NCBI RefSeq assembly: GCF_036014215.1
Contig: NZ_CP107921.1
Location: 5,215,501-5,279,500, forward strand
Source: Streptomyces sp. NBC_00440
GTDB lineage: Bacteria > Actinomycetota > Actinomycetes > Streptomycetales > Streptomycetaceae
Reading direction: 5' to 3'
Length of the DNA: 64,000 nt
Shown: positions 23,936 to 32,989 of the stretch, piece after piece
How positions within the stretch are numbered: position 1 is the first letter of the stretch
How the letters are laid out: each line of letters starts with the position of its first letter
The notes under the pieces: model-generated
What the model saw: the letters and a program-made list of their open reading frames with translations, nothing else
What the model was told of the DNA's origin: nothing
The model's database searches: none
Program-made: the position numbers and the translations under genes

Positions 23936-26900
23936 CTACGGCCGTGCCACCGGCACCGGTACGCCCATGATCTCGCGGGCGTTCCGGCCCGGCACCATGC
24001 CGAGCAGCCAGGCCTGCCAGCCGTCGTCCAGTGACACCCCGCGCTCCAGGATCAGGGCGTACGCCTCCGCGCATTCGGCGAGACCGGGGTCGCGGGCCGG
24101 GTGTTCCGCCCGGATCAGCCGGGACAGCTCCTCCGCCGCCACCGCGGTGCCCACCTCCGAGCCGCCGGGCGACGCGTACGGCAGCAGCGTGCAGCGCAGG
24201 AAACGGGCCCAGTCGCCGCCCCGCCCGTCGTCGTACGTCGCGAAGAGCGCCGCCGCCTCGTCGCAGAGCTGGAGCGCCTGGGCCGCGCGGTCGTTGCCCG
24301 CGTCGATCAGGGCCAGCTCCAGACAGGTCCACGCCTCGCCGTGCGCCACCCCGATCCGGTGGAAGTCGGTGCGCGCGTCGACCAGCAGCTGGCGGGCGAA
24401 ACCGCTGTTGCGGAGGTTGCCCGTCTGCGCCGCGCGCTGGTCGCGGGTGACCCGCCCCGAGTGGTGTCGGGCGCAGGCCAGCCCGTACCCGTCGCGCATC
24501 CGCGAGAACATCGTCCGGGCCCGCTCCAGCTCCCGTACCGCCTGGTCGCGGGCGCCGCGCTCCTCCAGGGCCTGGCCCAGGTAGTAGAGCGTCCAGGCCT
24601 CGCCCCGGGCGTCCTCGTTGTCCCGGTGGCGGGAGAGCGCCTGGCGCAGCTGGTCCACCGCGACCGACGCGTCACCTTCGACCAGCCTGGCCCGGGCCAG
24701 CTGGGTCATCGCCCAGGCTTCGCCCCGGCCGTCCCTGGTCTGCCCGTACGCGTCGAGCGCCGTCCGCAGCTCCTCGTCCGCCCGGACCACCTCGCCCAGG
24801 CGCAGGCAGAGCTGGCCCAGCTGGAAGTGCGTCCATGCCTCGCCGTGCAGCGAGTCGCTCTCCTGGTGCAGGGTGAGCGCCGTCGAGAGCAGTGTCAGTG
24901 CCTCCGTCAGATTCCCCAGGTCGCGCTCCACCGCCGCCAGCGCGTGCAGCGACCAGGCGCGGTCCGCGGCCAGCTCCGGCGCCGCCTGGAGTGCGATCGC
25001 CTCCCGCAGCCGCGCCGCCGCCTCCGTCAGATTCCCCTGGTGGTGCAGGGTGATGCCGAGCGAGCAGAGTGCCAGCGCCTCGCCCGCGCCGTGCTGCGCC
25101 TCGTGGTAGAGGTCGACGACCGAGGTCAGGGTCGTGCGGGCCTTGTCCAGCTCGCCGAGCTGGCGGGCCGCGATCCCCGTACGCCACTGCACCGACCTGG
25201 CGAGCAGCCCCTTCCCGACGGCCTGCGTCAGCTCGCTGATCTCACCCAGCCGGTAGAGGTCGCCGCGCAGCAGGCAGTAGTCGCAGAGGGCGCCCAGCAG
25301 ATGCAGCACCACGTCCTGGTCGACGCCCTCCGCCTGGCGCAGCGCGGAGGTGATGAAGCTCGACTCCTCGTCCAGCCAGCGCAGCGCCGCGTCCAGCGAG
25401 GCGAAGCCGTGCGGCCCGAACTGGCCCGCCCGGGTGGAGAGTTTGCCGTCCACCAGCCGGATCACCGCGTCCGCGAGCTCGGCGTAGCTCTGGATCAGCC
25501 GCTCCTGCGCGGCCGTGCGCTCCTGCGGCTGCTCCTCGTCCTCCAGCCGGGCCTGCGCGAAGGTGCGCACCGTGTCGTGCAGCCGGTAGCGGCTGCCGCG
25601 TACGTGGTCGATCAGGCCGGCCCGGGACAGCAGGGTCAGCAGCCGCCGCGCCTCCTGGTCGTCGGCGCCCAGCAGCGCCGCCGCTGCGGCCGCGCCCAGG
25701 CTGGCGCGCCCGGCCAGCGCGAGCCGGCGCAGCAGCCGCCGCCCCTCATCGGGCTGGTCGCTGTAGCGCAGCGCGAGCGCCCGCTCCACCGGGTCGAGCT
25801 GCCGGTACGTACCGAGGTGCGCGGCGAGTTCACGCGTGGAGCGGCGGCCGAGCGAGGAGCCCGCGACCCGCAGCGCCAGCGGCAGTCCGCCGCACAACTC
25901 CGTGACCCGATCGGTCGATTCGGCGTCGTACGGGCTCTCCGGCTCCTCCGCGGTCTCCCGCAGCAGCTCCTCCGCACCCGCCGCGTCCAGCGCCTCCACC
26001 GGCAGCTGGTGCACCCAGGCCCGGATGTCGCCGGGCAGTTCGAGCGGGGCGCCCGACGTCACCAGGACCAGGCTGTCCGAGCGCTCCGGCACCAGGGCGC
26101 GCACCTGCGCCGGGTCCGACGCGTCGTCCAGTACGACGGTGACGGCCAGCTCGGTCAGATGCTGGTGGTACAACTCGCTCAGCCGCTTCAACTGCTGTTC
26201 CGGCGACGAGCGTTCCCGGAAGAGCAGCTGCTCGCGCGGGGCACCGAGCCGGTTCAGCAGATGGAGCAGCGCGTCCCTGGTCGACAGGAGGGCCTCGTCG
26301 CGGGTCGCGCCGCGCAGATCGACCACGCAGGCCCCGCGGAACTGGTCCTTGAGCTGGTGCGCAGCGCGGACGGCGAGCGTGGTGCGCCCCGAGCCGGGGG
26401 CACCGTGCAGCACCACGACCGTCGGCCGGGTCTCGGTGGAGGCGCGGGCGGCGTGCACCCACTGGGCGATCTGCGCCAGCTCGGCCCGGCGTCCCGCGAA
26501 CGGCCCGTCCGCCTCGGGCAGATGGCTGAACGACTGGTCGAGCGTGGACCGCCTGCGCGCCGCCGCGCTCTTGTCGGTGCCGCGCAACTGCGGCGGCACG
26601 GTGCTCTTGGCCTTCTTCTGGTTCTGGGGCACCGCGAGCATCCGCTGCTGGTCCAGGTACGGGCGGATGCCGCGTACCTCCAGCGCGGTCAGCCACTGGA
26701 GCCGCAGCTGCTCGGTCCCGCCGGGCTGCCCCTGGGCCCCGGCTCTGCGGTGGGCCGCGGGCCAGTGCGCGGCGGTCACCCTGGCGACGGTGGCGGCGGC
26801 CCCGGCCACGGCGACGACCACGCCCGACCCGACCGCGGTCCCGCCGCCGGTGCCGAGGGCGAGGTCCGCACCGCACGCGGCGATGGCGGCAACCACGGTG

Positions 26901-27151
26901 ACCAGTGCGGGTGTTGCGAGGGACGCGCGGTTGAAGTGCGCGGAGAGCGGATGCTGTTCGGCCTCCGCCGCGTCGAGTGCGCGGGTGTACGCGGCGTACT
27001 CGTCGGCGGCGCTCCCGGCCAGCGAATCGAGCGCACCGCGCCCGCGCGCCAGCAGCGTCCCCGCATCGGCCCGGCCGCCCGCCCGCCGCACCTCTTCCTC
27101 CACGGCGCGCGCCAACAGCCGCTCTGCTTCCGCCCGATGGCCGTCCCGCAT
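23936..27151 (-). CDS. STAND-type NTPase with TPR repeats and N-terminal membrane segments
   Basis: About 1071 residues from ATG 27151, which has GGAGG ten bases upstream (an ATG at 27157 is too close). There is a helical N-terminus, two hydrophobic segments (about 80-98 and 105-124), and an NB-ARC-like ATPase. Its P-loop is HGAPGSGRTT (249-258), with VTVVLDDASD as Walker B and GGLPLALRV as the conserved GLPL box. About ten TPRs follow, from about residue 600 to the end (repeated GEAWTLYYLGQ-type units). The arrangement resembles AfsR without its SARP domain. Such proteins act as signal-sensing switches in regulation, secondary metabolism or defence; the trigger here is unknown. Confidence 0.85.
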   Translation of the reverse strand: MRDGHRAEAERLLARAVEEEVRRAGGRADAGTLLARGRGALDSLAGSAADEYAAYTRALDAAEAEQHPLSAHFNRASLATPALVTVVAAIAACGADLALGTGGGTAVGSGVVVAVAGAAATVARVTAAHWPAAHRRAGAQGQPGGTEQLRLQWLTALEVRGIRPYLDQQRMLAVPQNQKKAKSTVPPQLRGTDKSAAARRRSTLDQSFSHLPEADGPFAGRRAELAQIAQWVHAARASTETRPTVVVLHGAPGSGRTTLAVRAAHQLKDQFRGACVVDLRGATRDEALLSTRDALLHLLNRLGAPREQLLFRERSSPEQQLKRLSELYHQHLTELAVTVVLDDASDPAQVRALVPERSDSLVLVTSGAPLELPGDIRAWVHQLPVEALDAAGAEELLRETAEEPESPYDAESTDRVTELCGGLPLALRVAGSSLGRRSTRELAAHLGTYRQLDPVERALALRYSDQPDEGRRLLRRLALAGRASLGAAAAAALLGADDQEARRLLTLLSRAGLIDHVRGSRYRLHDTVRTFAQARLEDEEQPQERTAAQERLIQSYAELADAVIRLVDGKLSTRAGQFGPHGFASLDAALRWLDEESSFITSALRQAEGVDQDVVLHLLGALCDYCLLRGDLYRLGEISELTQAVGKGLLARSVQWRTGIAARQLGELDKARTTLTSVVDLYHEAQHGAGEALALCSLGITLHHQGNLTEAAARLREAIALQAAPELAADRAWSLHALAAVERDLGNLTEALTLLSTALTLHQESDSLHGEAWTHFQLGQLCLRLGEVVRADEELRTALDAYGQTRDGRGEAWAMTQLARARLVEGDASVAVDQLRQALSRHRDNEDARGEAWTLYYLGQALEERGARDQAVRELERARTMFSRMRDGYGLACARHHSGRVTRDQRAAQTGNLRNSGFARQLLVDARTDFHRIGVAHGEAWTCLELALIDAGNDRAAQALQLCDEAAALFATYDDGRGGDWARFLRCTLLPYASPGGSEVGTAVAAEELSRLIRAEHPARDPGLAECAEAYALILERGVSLDDGWQAWLLGMVPGRNAREIMGVPVPVARP

Positions 27152-27329
27152 ATGCATTCCCCCTCCGGGATACTCCGTTCGGAATGCAAGTGTCCTGCGC
27201 GGGGCGCCCGAACGCGAGGGAACCGGGCCGTGTACCGGGAAACGGCACCGGTTCCGCACGGGTCCGAAGTGGCGACCCAGTGACAGGAACCCGGCCACAT
27301 CCGGACGGCACGAGCGGTGTACCGGGCGG

Positions 27330-28211
27330 CTACTGTGCGCTCTCGTCGTTCAGCCAGGGCGGAGTGTGGAACGTGCCGCCGTACATGGGAAGTTCGATGG
27401 CCGATCCGTACCGGGCGAGCTGGGCCCAGGGGCGGTTGAGCCCGGCGGAACCGTAACGGCGCACCCGGGTGACCGTGTCCAGGTCCAGGACGTCGACGAG
27501 GATCTCCTCACCGCTCCCGGCCTGCTGGCGGACGATGCCCTCCGGGTCGACCAACGCGCTGGTGCCGACGCCGGCCGGGTCGGCGGCGTTCACGTTGAGG
27601 ACGTACAGCTGGTTCGTCCAGGCGTTGGCGCGTGCGCAGACGAGTTCCATCTCACGGTCCCGGGTGGTGGTCAGCGTGGGCTGGATGACGATCTCGGCGC
27701 CCATCCAGGCGAGTTGGCGCACGGTCTCGGGAAAGGAGCCGTCGTAGCAGATGGCCAGACCCACCCGGCCGACCCCGGGGATGTCGAAGACGGTGAAACC
27801 CGTCCCGGGGGCCGCCTTCTCGTACGGCTGCCAGGGGAAGACCTTGCGGTAGCGGGCTGCGATCTCGCCCTGGGGAGAGACCGCGAGCGCGGTGTTGTGG
27901 ATACGGCCGTCCTCGGCGCGTTCGAAGACGCTGCCGGGGACGAGCCACAGCCCGGTCTCCACCGCGAGGGCGCGGAGCCGGTCGGTGAGTGGGCCGGGGA
28001 TGGTGACGGCGGCCTGTTCCATCCAGTCGTCGGGCGCCGGCCCCAGCAGCGGTCCTTCGGCGGCGAGGTGCAGTTCGGGAACGGTGACCAGCTGGACGTG
28101 GGGGAACAGGTCACGGGTGGCGCGGACCTGATCGGCGAAACGGAGCCAGGTGGCTTCGAGGTCGTGGGGAACGGGGACGGTCTGGAGTGCGGCGACGGCG
28201 AGTGTGCGCAT
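27330..28211 (-). CDS. Carbon-nitrogen hydrolase (nitrilase superfamily)
   Basis: A 293-residue amidase/nitrilase-fold enzyme that hydrolyses a carbon-nitrogen bond. The Glu-Lys-Cys triad is visible: Glu46 in VPELHLA, Lys123 in YRKVFPW, Cys155 in GLAICYDGSFPE. The ATG at 28211 lies seven bases after the permease stop, so enzyme and permease form one operon, likely for uptake and deamidation of an amine or amide. The TetR gene divergent from the permease probably controls both. Confidence 0.9.
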   Translation of the reverse strand: MRTLAVAALQTVPVPHDLEATWLRFADQVRATRDLFPHVQLVTVPELHLAAEGPLLGPAPDDWMEQAAVTIPGPLTDRLRALAVETGLWLVPGSVFERAEDGRIHNTALAVSPQGEIAARYRKVFPWQPYEKAAPGTGFTVFDIPGVGRVGLAICYDGSFPETVRQLAWMGAEIVIQPTLTTTRDREMELVCARANAWTNQLYVLNVNAADPAGVGTSALVDPEGIVRQQAGSGEEILVDVLDLDTVTRVRRYGSAGLNRPWAQLARYGSAIELPMYGGTFHTPPWLNDESAQ

Positions 28212-28218
28212 GGGGTTG

Positions 28219-29724
28219 TCAGTCCTCGGTGATGGTGAGCCGGGCGACGGCGGTGCGGCCATCGCGGAAGAAGCGGGGGAAGCGGGAACGGGCGATCAGT
28301 ACGGCCGCCACGCCCAGGGCGATGGAGCCTGCTCCGAGCAGGAAGACCCCGCCCACGCCGTGGAAGGAGGTACTGCCGTAGGTGGGCGCGTACATGTCGT
28401 GGGCGCTCCGGGCGAAGGCCGCCAGCATCATCACGGCGCCCAGCAGCGGAAAGAGACCCTTCATCAACAGGTCGCGCGGCGAGTCGCGCAACTGCTTGCG
28501 GAAGTGCCAGACGCACGCCAGCGCCGTGGTGCCGTAGTAGCCGGCGATCAGCAGGCCGACGGAGAGGATGGCATCGCCCAGGAACCTCGCCGAGAGCAGC
28601 TGGAGCATGACCAGCAGGGCCGCGGTGGTGGCGCCGAAGAAGACGGTTCCGAAGGCGGGTGTGCGATGGCGCGGGTGGATACGGGCGAACGGGGCGGGCA
28701 GGGCGCCGTGCGAGGCCATGGACAAGGTGGCCCGGGAGCTGCTGATGAGGCTGGTGAGCAGGGCGGAGAGGGCGGAGAGGCAGACGGCGAGCTGGACCGC
28801 CTTGGTCAGGGCCGTGCCGAGCACGGAGGGGGCGAGGGTGGCCAGGATGTCGGTGGCGTTGGCGGGGTTGCCCAGTCCGTTGCCGGTGCGGGCGGTGCCG
28901 GCGAAGCTGATCGCGGCGAAGGCGGTGAACAGGTAGGTGCCCAGCAGGACGAAGGTGGAGACGAGCACAGCCCGCCCGGGGACGCGGTCGCTGTCGCTGG
29001 TCTCCTCGTTGACGGTGATCAGCGCGTCCCATCCCCAGTAGATGAACAGGCACAGCAGCACCGCCTGGGCGCAGGGTCCGAAGCCCCCGAAGGCCAGGGG
29101 GTCGAGCCAGGCCAGGGACGGGGTGGCGGCGTGATGCCGCAGGAGGGCGGCGGCGCCGAACCCGAACAGGGCGGTGAGCTGCAGTCCCAGCAGGACGTAC
29201 TGGAGCGGGGCGGCGATCTGCAGGCCCCTGCGGGCCACAGCGGTGAGGGCCGCCAGCAGCAGGACGGCCGTGGCGGTCACGGCGGTGGTGCTCTGCTCCA
29301 GCGCGTGCAGGCCGAGCGCCTGGAGCAGGTAGGTGGCGCCGACCTGGGACAGTGCCGTCATCGCGATCAGGGTGGCGATCTGTACCACCCAGCCGCCGGT
29401 GAGCCAGCCGGTCAGGGGGCCGAAGGCGCGGGTGGTCCACACGAAGGTGGTTCCGCAGTCCGGCATCTGCCGGTTGAGTTCGCGGAAGGCGAAGGCGGTG
29501 AGCAGGATCGGCACGAAGCCGAGCAGCAGTGCGGCCGGGGCGAGGTGTCCGACGACCAGGGTGACCAGGCCGAGTGTGACGGCGATGCTGTACGCCGGGG
29601 CCACCGAGGACAGACCGAGGGCGACGGCCGCGAGCAGGCCGACCGAGCCCGATCGCAGCCCTTTACCGGTGGAAGGGGGCGGGCTGCCGGTTGCTTCGGC
29701 GGTGTCGGTCGGGTTCATCGTCAC
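28219..29724 (-). CDS. APC-family amino acid/amine permease
   Basis: A 501-residue permease with about twelve transmembrane segments. The APC signature is at the N-terminus (GLLAAVALGLSSVAPAYSI), and PDCGTTFVWTTRAFGP and YWGWDALITVNEETSD are in the body. The GTG at 29724 has AGGAG seven bases upstream. It is the first gene of the operon with the nitrilase and faces the TetR gene across an operator-rich gap. Confidence 0.93.
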   Translation of the reverse strand: MTMNPTDTAEATGSPPPSTGKGLRSGSVGLLAAVALGLSSVAPAYSIAVTLGLVTLVVGHLAPAALLLGFVPILLTAFAFRELNRQMPDCGTTFVWTTRAFGPLTGWLTGGWVVQIATLIAMTALSQVGATYLLQALGLHALEQSTTAVTATAVLLLAALTAVARRGLQIAAPLQYVLLGLQLTALFGFGAAALLRHHAATPSLAWLDPLAFGGFGPCAQAVLLCLFIYWGWDALITVNEETSDSDRVPGRAVLVSTFVLLGTYLFTAFAAISFAGTARTGNGLGNPANATDILATLAPSVLGTALTKAVQLAVCLSALSALLTSLISSSRATLSMASHGALPAPFARIHPRHRTPAFGTVFFGATTAALLVMLQLLSARFLGDAILSVGLLIAGYYGTTALACVWHFRKQLRDSPRDLLMKGLFPLLGAVMMLAAFARSAHDMYAPTYGSTSFHGVGGVFLLGAGSIALGVAAVLIARSRFPRFFRDGRTAVARLTITED

Positions 29725-29755
29725 GGTGGCGCTCCTGACACGGGCACGGCTGTTG

Positions 29756-29817
29756 TTAAATTTGGATTTAAGAGCGCTGTGCCAGAACCGTCAAGGCCTG
29801 CGTCGATGTTTGTTAAA
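29756..29817. promoter_or_regulatory. Paired operator-like sites between the permease and TetR genes
   Basis: TTAAAT-TTGG-ATTTAA (29756-29771) is a perfect 6-bp inverted repeat. About 50 bp away GTTTGTTAAAC (29808-29818) is a second dyad. Both share TTGTTAAA and are the only A/T-rich spots in the gap, as expected for TetR binding over divergent promoters. Confidence 0.5.
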
Positions 29818-29853
29818 CTCGGCGAGAGATCAGGACCGGGGAAAGGGGACACC

Positions 29854-30468
29854 ATGGCGGCGAAGAAGGGCGGCGGGAAGGAAGCCCGCCGTGCCGAGCT
29901 GGGCGCAGCGGTGCAGCGCGCCTTGCTGACGCGCGGGCTGGACGGTCTGCGCCTGCGCGACATCGCCGAGGAAGCCGGCGTCACACCCGCCGCGGTGCTC
30001 TACTACGGCGATCTGGACGCCCTGGTTCACGAGACCTATCAGCGGGCCATCGAGCGGTACAGCCAGGAGCGCGAGCAGGCCGCCGACCGCTTCACGGACG
30101 CCCGCGAGAAGCTCCGCTCCTGCATCGACAACGGCGTCGCCAGCGGCCCCGACGACGCTCTGACCCGGCTGCTCTACGAGTACTGGCCGCGCTGCCTGCG
30201 GGATGCCAGGGCCGCGGCCCTGGACAGTGCACTGACCGAACGTCAGATCTCTGTCTACGCAGGCATCCTGGTGCTGGGCCAGGCCCAGGGCCACTTCGCC
30301 CTCCAGGACCCGCCCCGCCTTGTCGCCGCCAACTTCGTCGCCATGGAGGACGGCTATCAGATGGAGGTTCTCGCCGGCCGCCGCACCCGCGCCGAAGTGA
30401 TCACCGCCCTGCACGCCCACGCACGGGCCGTCACCGGCCACGACCTGGCCGGCGGCACTGAGCGCTGA
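29854..30468 (+). CDS. TetR family transcriptional regulator
   Basis: A 204-residue repressor. The N-terminal helix-turn-helix (about 10-55) reads ALLTRGLDGLRLRDIAEEAG, then VTPAAVLYYGDLDALVHETY. The ligand-binding C-terminal domain is all-helical. The ATG at 29854 has AAAGGGGA upstream. It is divergent from the permease/nitrilase operon, the probable target, and likely senses the permease substrate or its product. Confidence 0.93.
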   Translation: MAAKKGGGKEARRAELGAAVQRALLTRGLDGLRLRDIAEEAGVTPAAVLYYGDLDALVHETYQRAIERYSQEREQAADRFTDAREKLRSCIDNGVASGPDDALTRLLYEYWPRCLRDARAAALDSALTERQISVYAGILVLGQAQGHFALQDPPRLVAANFVAMEDGYQMEVLAGRRTRAEVITALHAHARAVTGHDLAGGTER

Positions 30469-30565
30469 GTACTGACCAACCGGCCAGATGGTTCCCAGGT
30501 CCGCGGTGACGGGGAGGATTCAGGCGAGTTGGGCCGTGGCAAGCCGAACCGTGGAAACCGTTCGC

Positions 30566-31600
30566 TCACAGGTCCAGGATGGTCGCCACCAGTTCGCGGC
30601 GGCTGCGGACACCGGCCTTCGCGAAGACGCTCTTCAGGTGGTCCTGCACGGTGGCTGTGGTGATATGCAGTTCCATGGCGATGGCCCGCGAGGGCAGGCC
30701 GGCGACGACCCGGGCCAGGACGTCCCGCTCGCGCGGCGTGAGCCCGTACGCGAGCAGCAGCACCTCGGCCACGTCGGCGGCCGGCGCCGGGTGCACCGTC
30801 ACGGCGACGGGCGCCGGGTACGGGCCACCGCTCATCGGCGAGGCGTGGACCGAGAGCCACCGGCCCGACCGGCCACGGATCCGCCCGTAGGCCGGCAGCG
30901 CCGCGCCTCTCCCTCGCGCGGCGACCTCCAGGACCGCGATGGGCAGCTCCGAACCGGACGAGGCCAGTTCGTCCCGCCAGAGTTTCGCGGCCGGATTCTC
31001 CGAGAGCAGCCGCAAGTCCTGATCGAGCAGGAGCACACCTGCCTCGGCCGGGCCGGGAGCGGCGTCGGCGGGTGCCCGGTGGACGGCCCGGCGCAGGGCC
31101 GCAGCCACCGGGGCGGACAGCCGCCGCAGCACGTCGACGTCGGCCGGGGTGAAGTCGGGCCGCCCACCGCCGCCGAACAGGGCGATGGCGCCCCAGCACC
31201 GGCGGTCCACCACGAAGCTCGCCCGCAGCTCGTGCCGCGCGTCGATCATCGGGAGCACGGCCCGGTACCGGTGGCTGGACTCCGGGTCACCGCCGGTGGC
31301 CGCACCGAGCGTGCCTGCGGGCATCTCGGAACGGGCGAGCGCCGCGAACTTCAGTACGTCGTCCACCAGGTACTCGTTGTGCGCGGCGGATGCGGCCGCG
31401 GCCGGCGTGAGCCCGGCACTCACGTCGTCGGTGATCAGCAACGTTGCGGGGTCGATCGTGCCGAAACAGTAGGAGTCGGCCGGGACGAGCCGCGTCAGCC
31501 GCTCGGCGATCCGGCGTCGCAGCTCCCGGGAGCCGAGGTCGAGACGGCAGATCGCCTCGATGTCACGCACGGTCTCGCGCTGGGCAACCGGGGAACTCAC
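30566..31600 (-). CDS. LuxR family transcriptional regulator with sensor domain
   Basis: A 344-residue protein. A GAF/PAS-like N-terminal region (about 15-250) precedes a C-terminal LuxR helix-turn-helix (LTPRERDVLARVVAGLPSRA, ITTATVQDHLKSVFAKAG) in the last 65 residues. The GTG at 31600 starts just before the conserved SSPVAQRETVRDIEAI but has no clear ribosome-binding site. No receiver phospho-acceptor is seen, so it likely senses a ligand. Neighbours give no clear target. Confidence 0.88.
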   Translation of the reverse strand: MSSPVAQRETVRDIEAICRLDLGSRELRRRIAERLTRLVPADSYCFGTIDPATLLITDDVSAGLTPAAAASAAHNEYLVDDVLKFAALARSEMPAGTLGAATGGDPESSHRYRAVLPMIDARHELRASFVVDRRCWGAIALFGGGGRPDFTPADVDVLRRLSAPVAAALRRAVHRAPADAAPGPAEAGVLLLDQDLRLLSENPAAKLWRDELASSGSELPIAVLEVAARGRGAALPAYGRIRGRSGRWLSVHASPMSGGPYPAPVAVTVHPAPAADVAEVLLLAYGLTPRERDVLARVVAGLPSRAIAMELHITTATVQDHLKSVFAKAGVRSRRELVATILDL

Positions 31601-31702
31601 CGGCCGGACGATACCCCAGAAGTGTGGGAGGGCCGGGCAGTTGCCCCGGTGGCTACCCTCGGTCCGGAAAGCGGAAGGCAAAAGCACAGGAGGTATCGCG
31701 GC

Positions 31703-32107
31703 ATGTCCCCGTCCATGCTCATCGTCGGGCTTGATCCCGCGCTGGTGGACGACGCGCCCTCGTCGCGGGCGGCGTTCCCCGAGATCGACGCCGAAGCGGT
31801 CCGGGCCGGCGTGGCCGCCGGGCGGGCCCGGCTCAAGGAACTCGGCTTCGCGGTCGACGTCTGCCCGCTCGACTACGGCCGCACGGCCGAGGCGGTCTAC
31901 CGCGCCGCGCTGTCCAGGAAGGACTACGACATCGTGGTGATCGGCGCCGGCATCCGGCTGGACCCGGCGCTGACCCCGCTCTTCGAGGTGTTGGTGGACA
32001 CCACCCATGAACTGGCACCCGGTGCGAAGCTCTGTTTCAACGTGAGCCCATCGACAACCGTCGAGGCCGTCCAGCGGTGGTGGCCCGAACGCAGGCCACT
32101 GGTCTAG
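31703..32107 (+). CDS. Hypothetical cytosolic protein
   Basis: A 134-residue protein with AGGAGG ten bases before the ATG. Alternating hydrophobic strands (MLIVGLDP, AVDVCPLDYG, YDIVVIGAGIRL) and a late KLCFNVSPSTTVEAVQRWWP suggest a compact Rossmann-like alpha/beta fold. No signal or membrane segment. Not recognised; divergent from the LuxR gene. Confidence 0.75.
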   Translation: MSPSMLIVGLDPALVDDAPSSRAAFPEIDAEAVRAGVAAGRARLKELGFAVDVCPLDYGRTAEAVYRAALSRKDYDIVVIGAGIRLDPALTPLFEVLVDTTHELAPGAKLCFNVSPSTTVEAVQRWWPERRPLV

Positions 32108-32171
32108 TACTTGACCCAAGCCCTGAGCGTCCGCAGGCGCGGCGGACACGACAAAGGGAAGGTGCAAACAC

Positions 32172-32918
32172 ATGGATGCCAGTGGCGTCATCGACGGGAC
32201 GGAGACGGAAGGGACCGAGACGGAAGGGACCGAGAAGGAAGGGACCGAGACAGCTGGGGCCGACCCGGCAGAGCCGTCGGTTCCCGCGCCGGACAGGATC
32301 GAGGGGGGCGTCTCGGGGGAGCGCCTGGTGCTCTTCACCGACGCGGTCACCGCGATCTCCATCACCCTGCTGATCCTGCCGCTGGTGGACCTCGTCCCGG
32401 AAGCCGCGTCCGCCCACGAGGGCGCCAGCGAGGTGATCACCGGTCACCTCGACCAGATCTGGAGCTTCCTGCTCAGCTTCGCGGTCATCGCGAACATCTG
32501 GCGGGAGCACCACCGGACCTTCTCATCGGTCGCGACGTTCACCCGCTCCCTGATGGTGTGGAACATGGGGTGGCTGCTCTCCGTCGTCGTACTTCCTCTG
32601 CCGACGGAGATGCTCGGCGCCTTCGGCCGCGACCGATTCGTGGGGGCGTTCTACTACTCGACCCTCCTGACCAGCATGGTCTGCCGGTTCGCGATGCTGA
32701 GGATCCTGAAAACCACCCCGGCACTCCTGGAGGAAGACGGCCAGGCGGCCCGCCGGAGGACCGAGGACCTGTACACCGAGAGCTGTCTCAACGTCCTCGC
32801 CCTGGTCATCGCCTTCGCCATCGCGCTCGCCGTACCCGTCCTGCAGTACTACAGCCTGTTGCTGCTCGCCGTCCTGCCGAGGCTGGCGCGTCTGCGAGGC
32901 CGGCGCACCGCCCGCTGA
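32172..32918 (+). CDS. TMEM175 family (DUF1211) potassium-channel-like protein
   Basis: A 248-residue membrane protein with six predicted helices. The first carries the family motif as RLVLFTDAVTAISITLLIL, with Thr in place of Ser in the usual FSD. Family members form potassium-permeable channels, and the second helix pair (WSFLLSFAVIANIWREHH) also fits. The acidic N-terminal tail (residues 8-30) is a GTETE repeat made by 15-bp tandem units. It stands alone before the DUF255 gene. Confidence 0.88.
   Translation: MDASGVIDGTETEGTETEGTEKEGTETAGADPAEPSVPAPDRIEGGVSGERLVLFTDAVTAISITLLILPLVDLVPEAASAHEGASEVITGHLDQIWSFLLSFAVIANIWREHHRTFSSVATFTRSLMVWNMGWLLSVVVLPLPTEMLGAFGRDRFVGAFYYSTLLTSMVCRFAMLRILKTTPALLEEDGQAARRRTEDLYTESCLNVLALVIAFAIALAVPVLQYYSLLLLAVLPRLARLRGRRTAR
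32196..32255. repeat. 15-bp in-frame tandem repeat in the TMEM175-like gene
   Basis: Four 15-bp units (GGGACCGAGACGGAA type) encode GTETE/GTEKE/GTETA in the acidic N-terminal tail. Confidence 0.8.
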
Positions 32919-32989
32919 CGGCCGGGCGTTTTCGCTGTCCGAGGCCTGAATCGCCGGGCTGCTGAGAGGGACGTGGGAGGGTTGGCCCC

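Noticed and set aside
24101..27283. A 1060-codon open frame on the plus strand opposite the STAND NTPase
   Set aside because: It is the antisense of a real gene in very high-GC DNA. Its translation is Arg/Gly/Pro-rich without domains, and the minus-strand frame has recognisable P-loop and TPR motifs.
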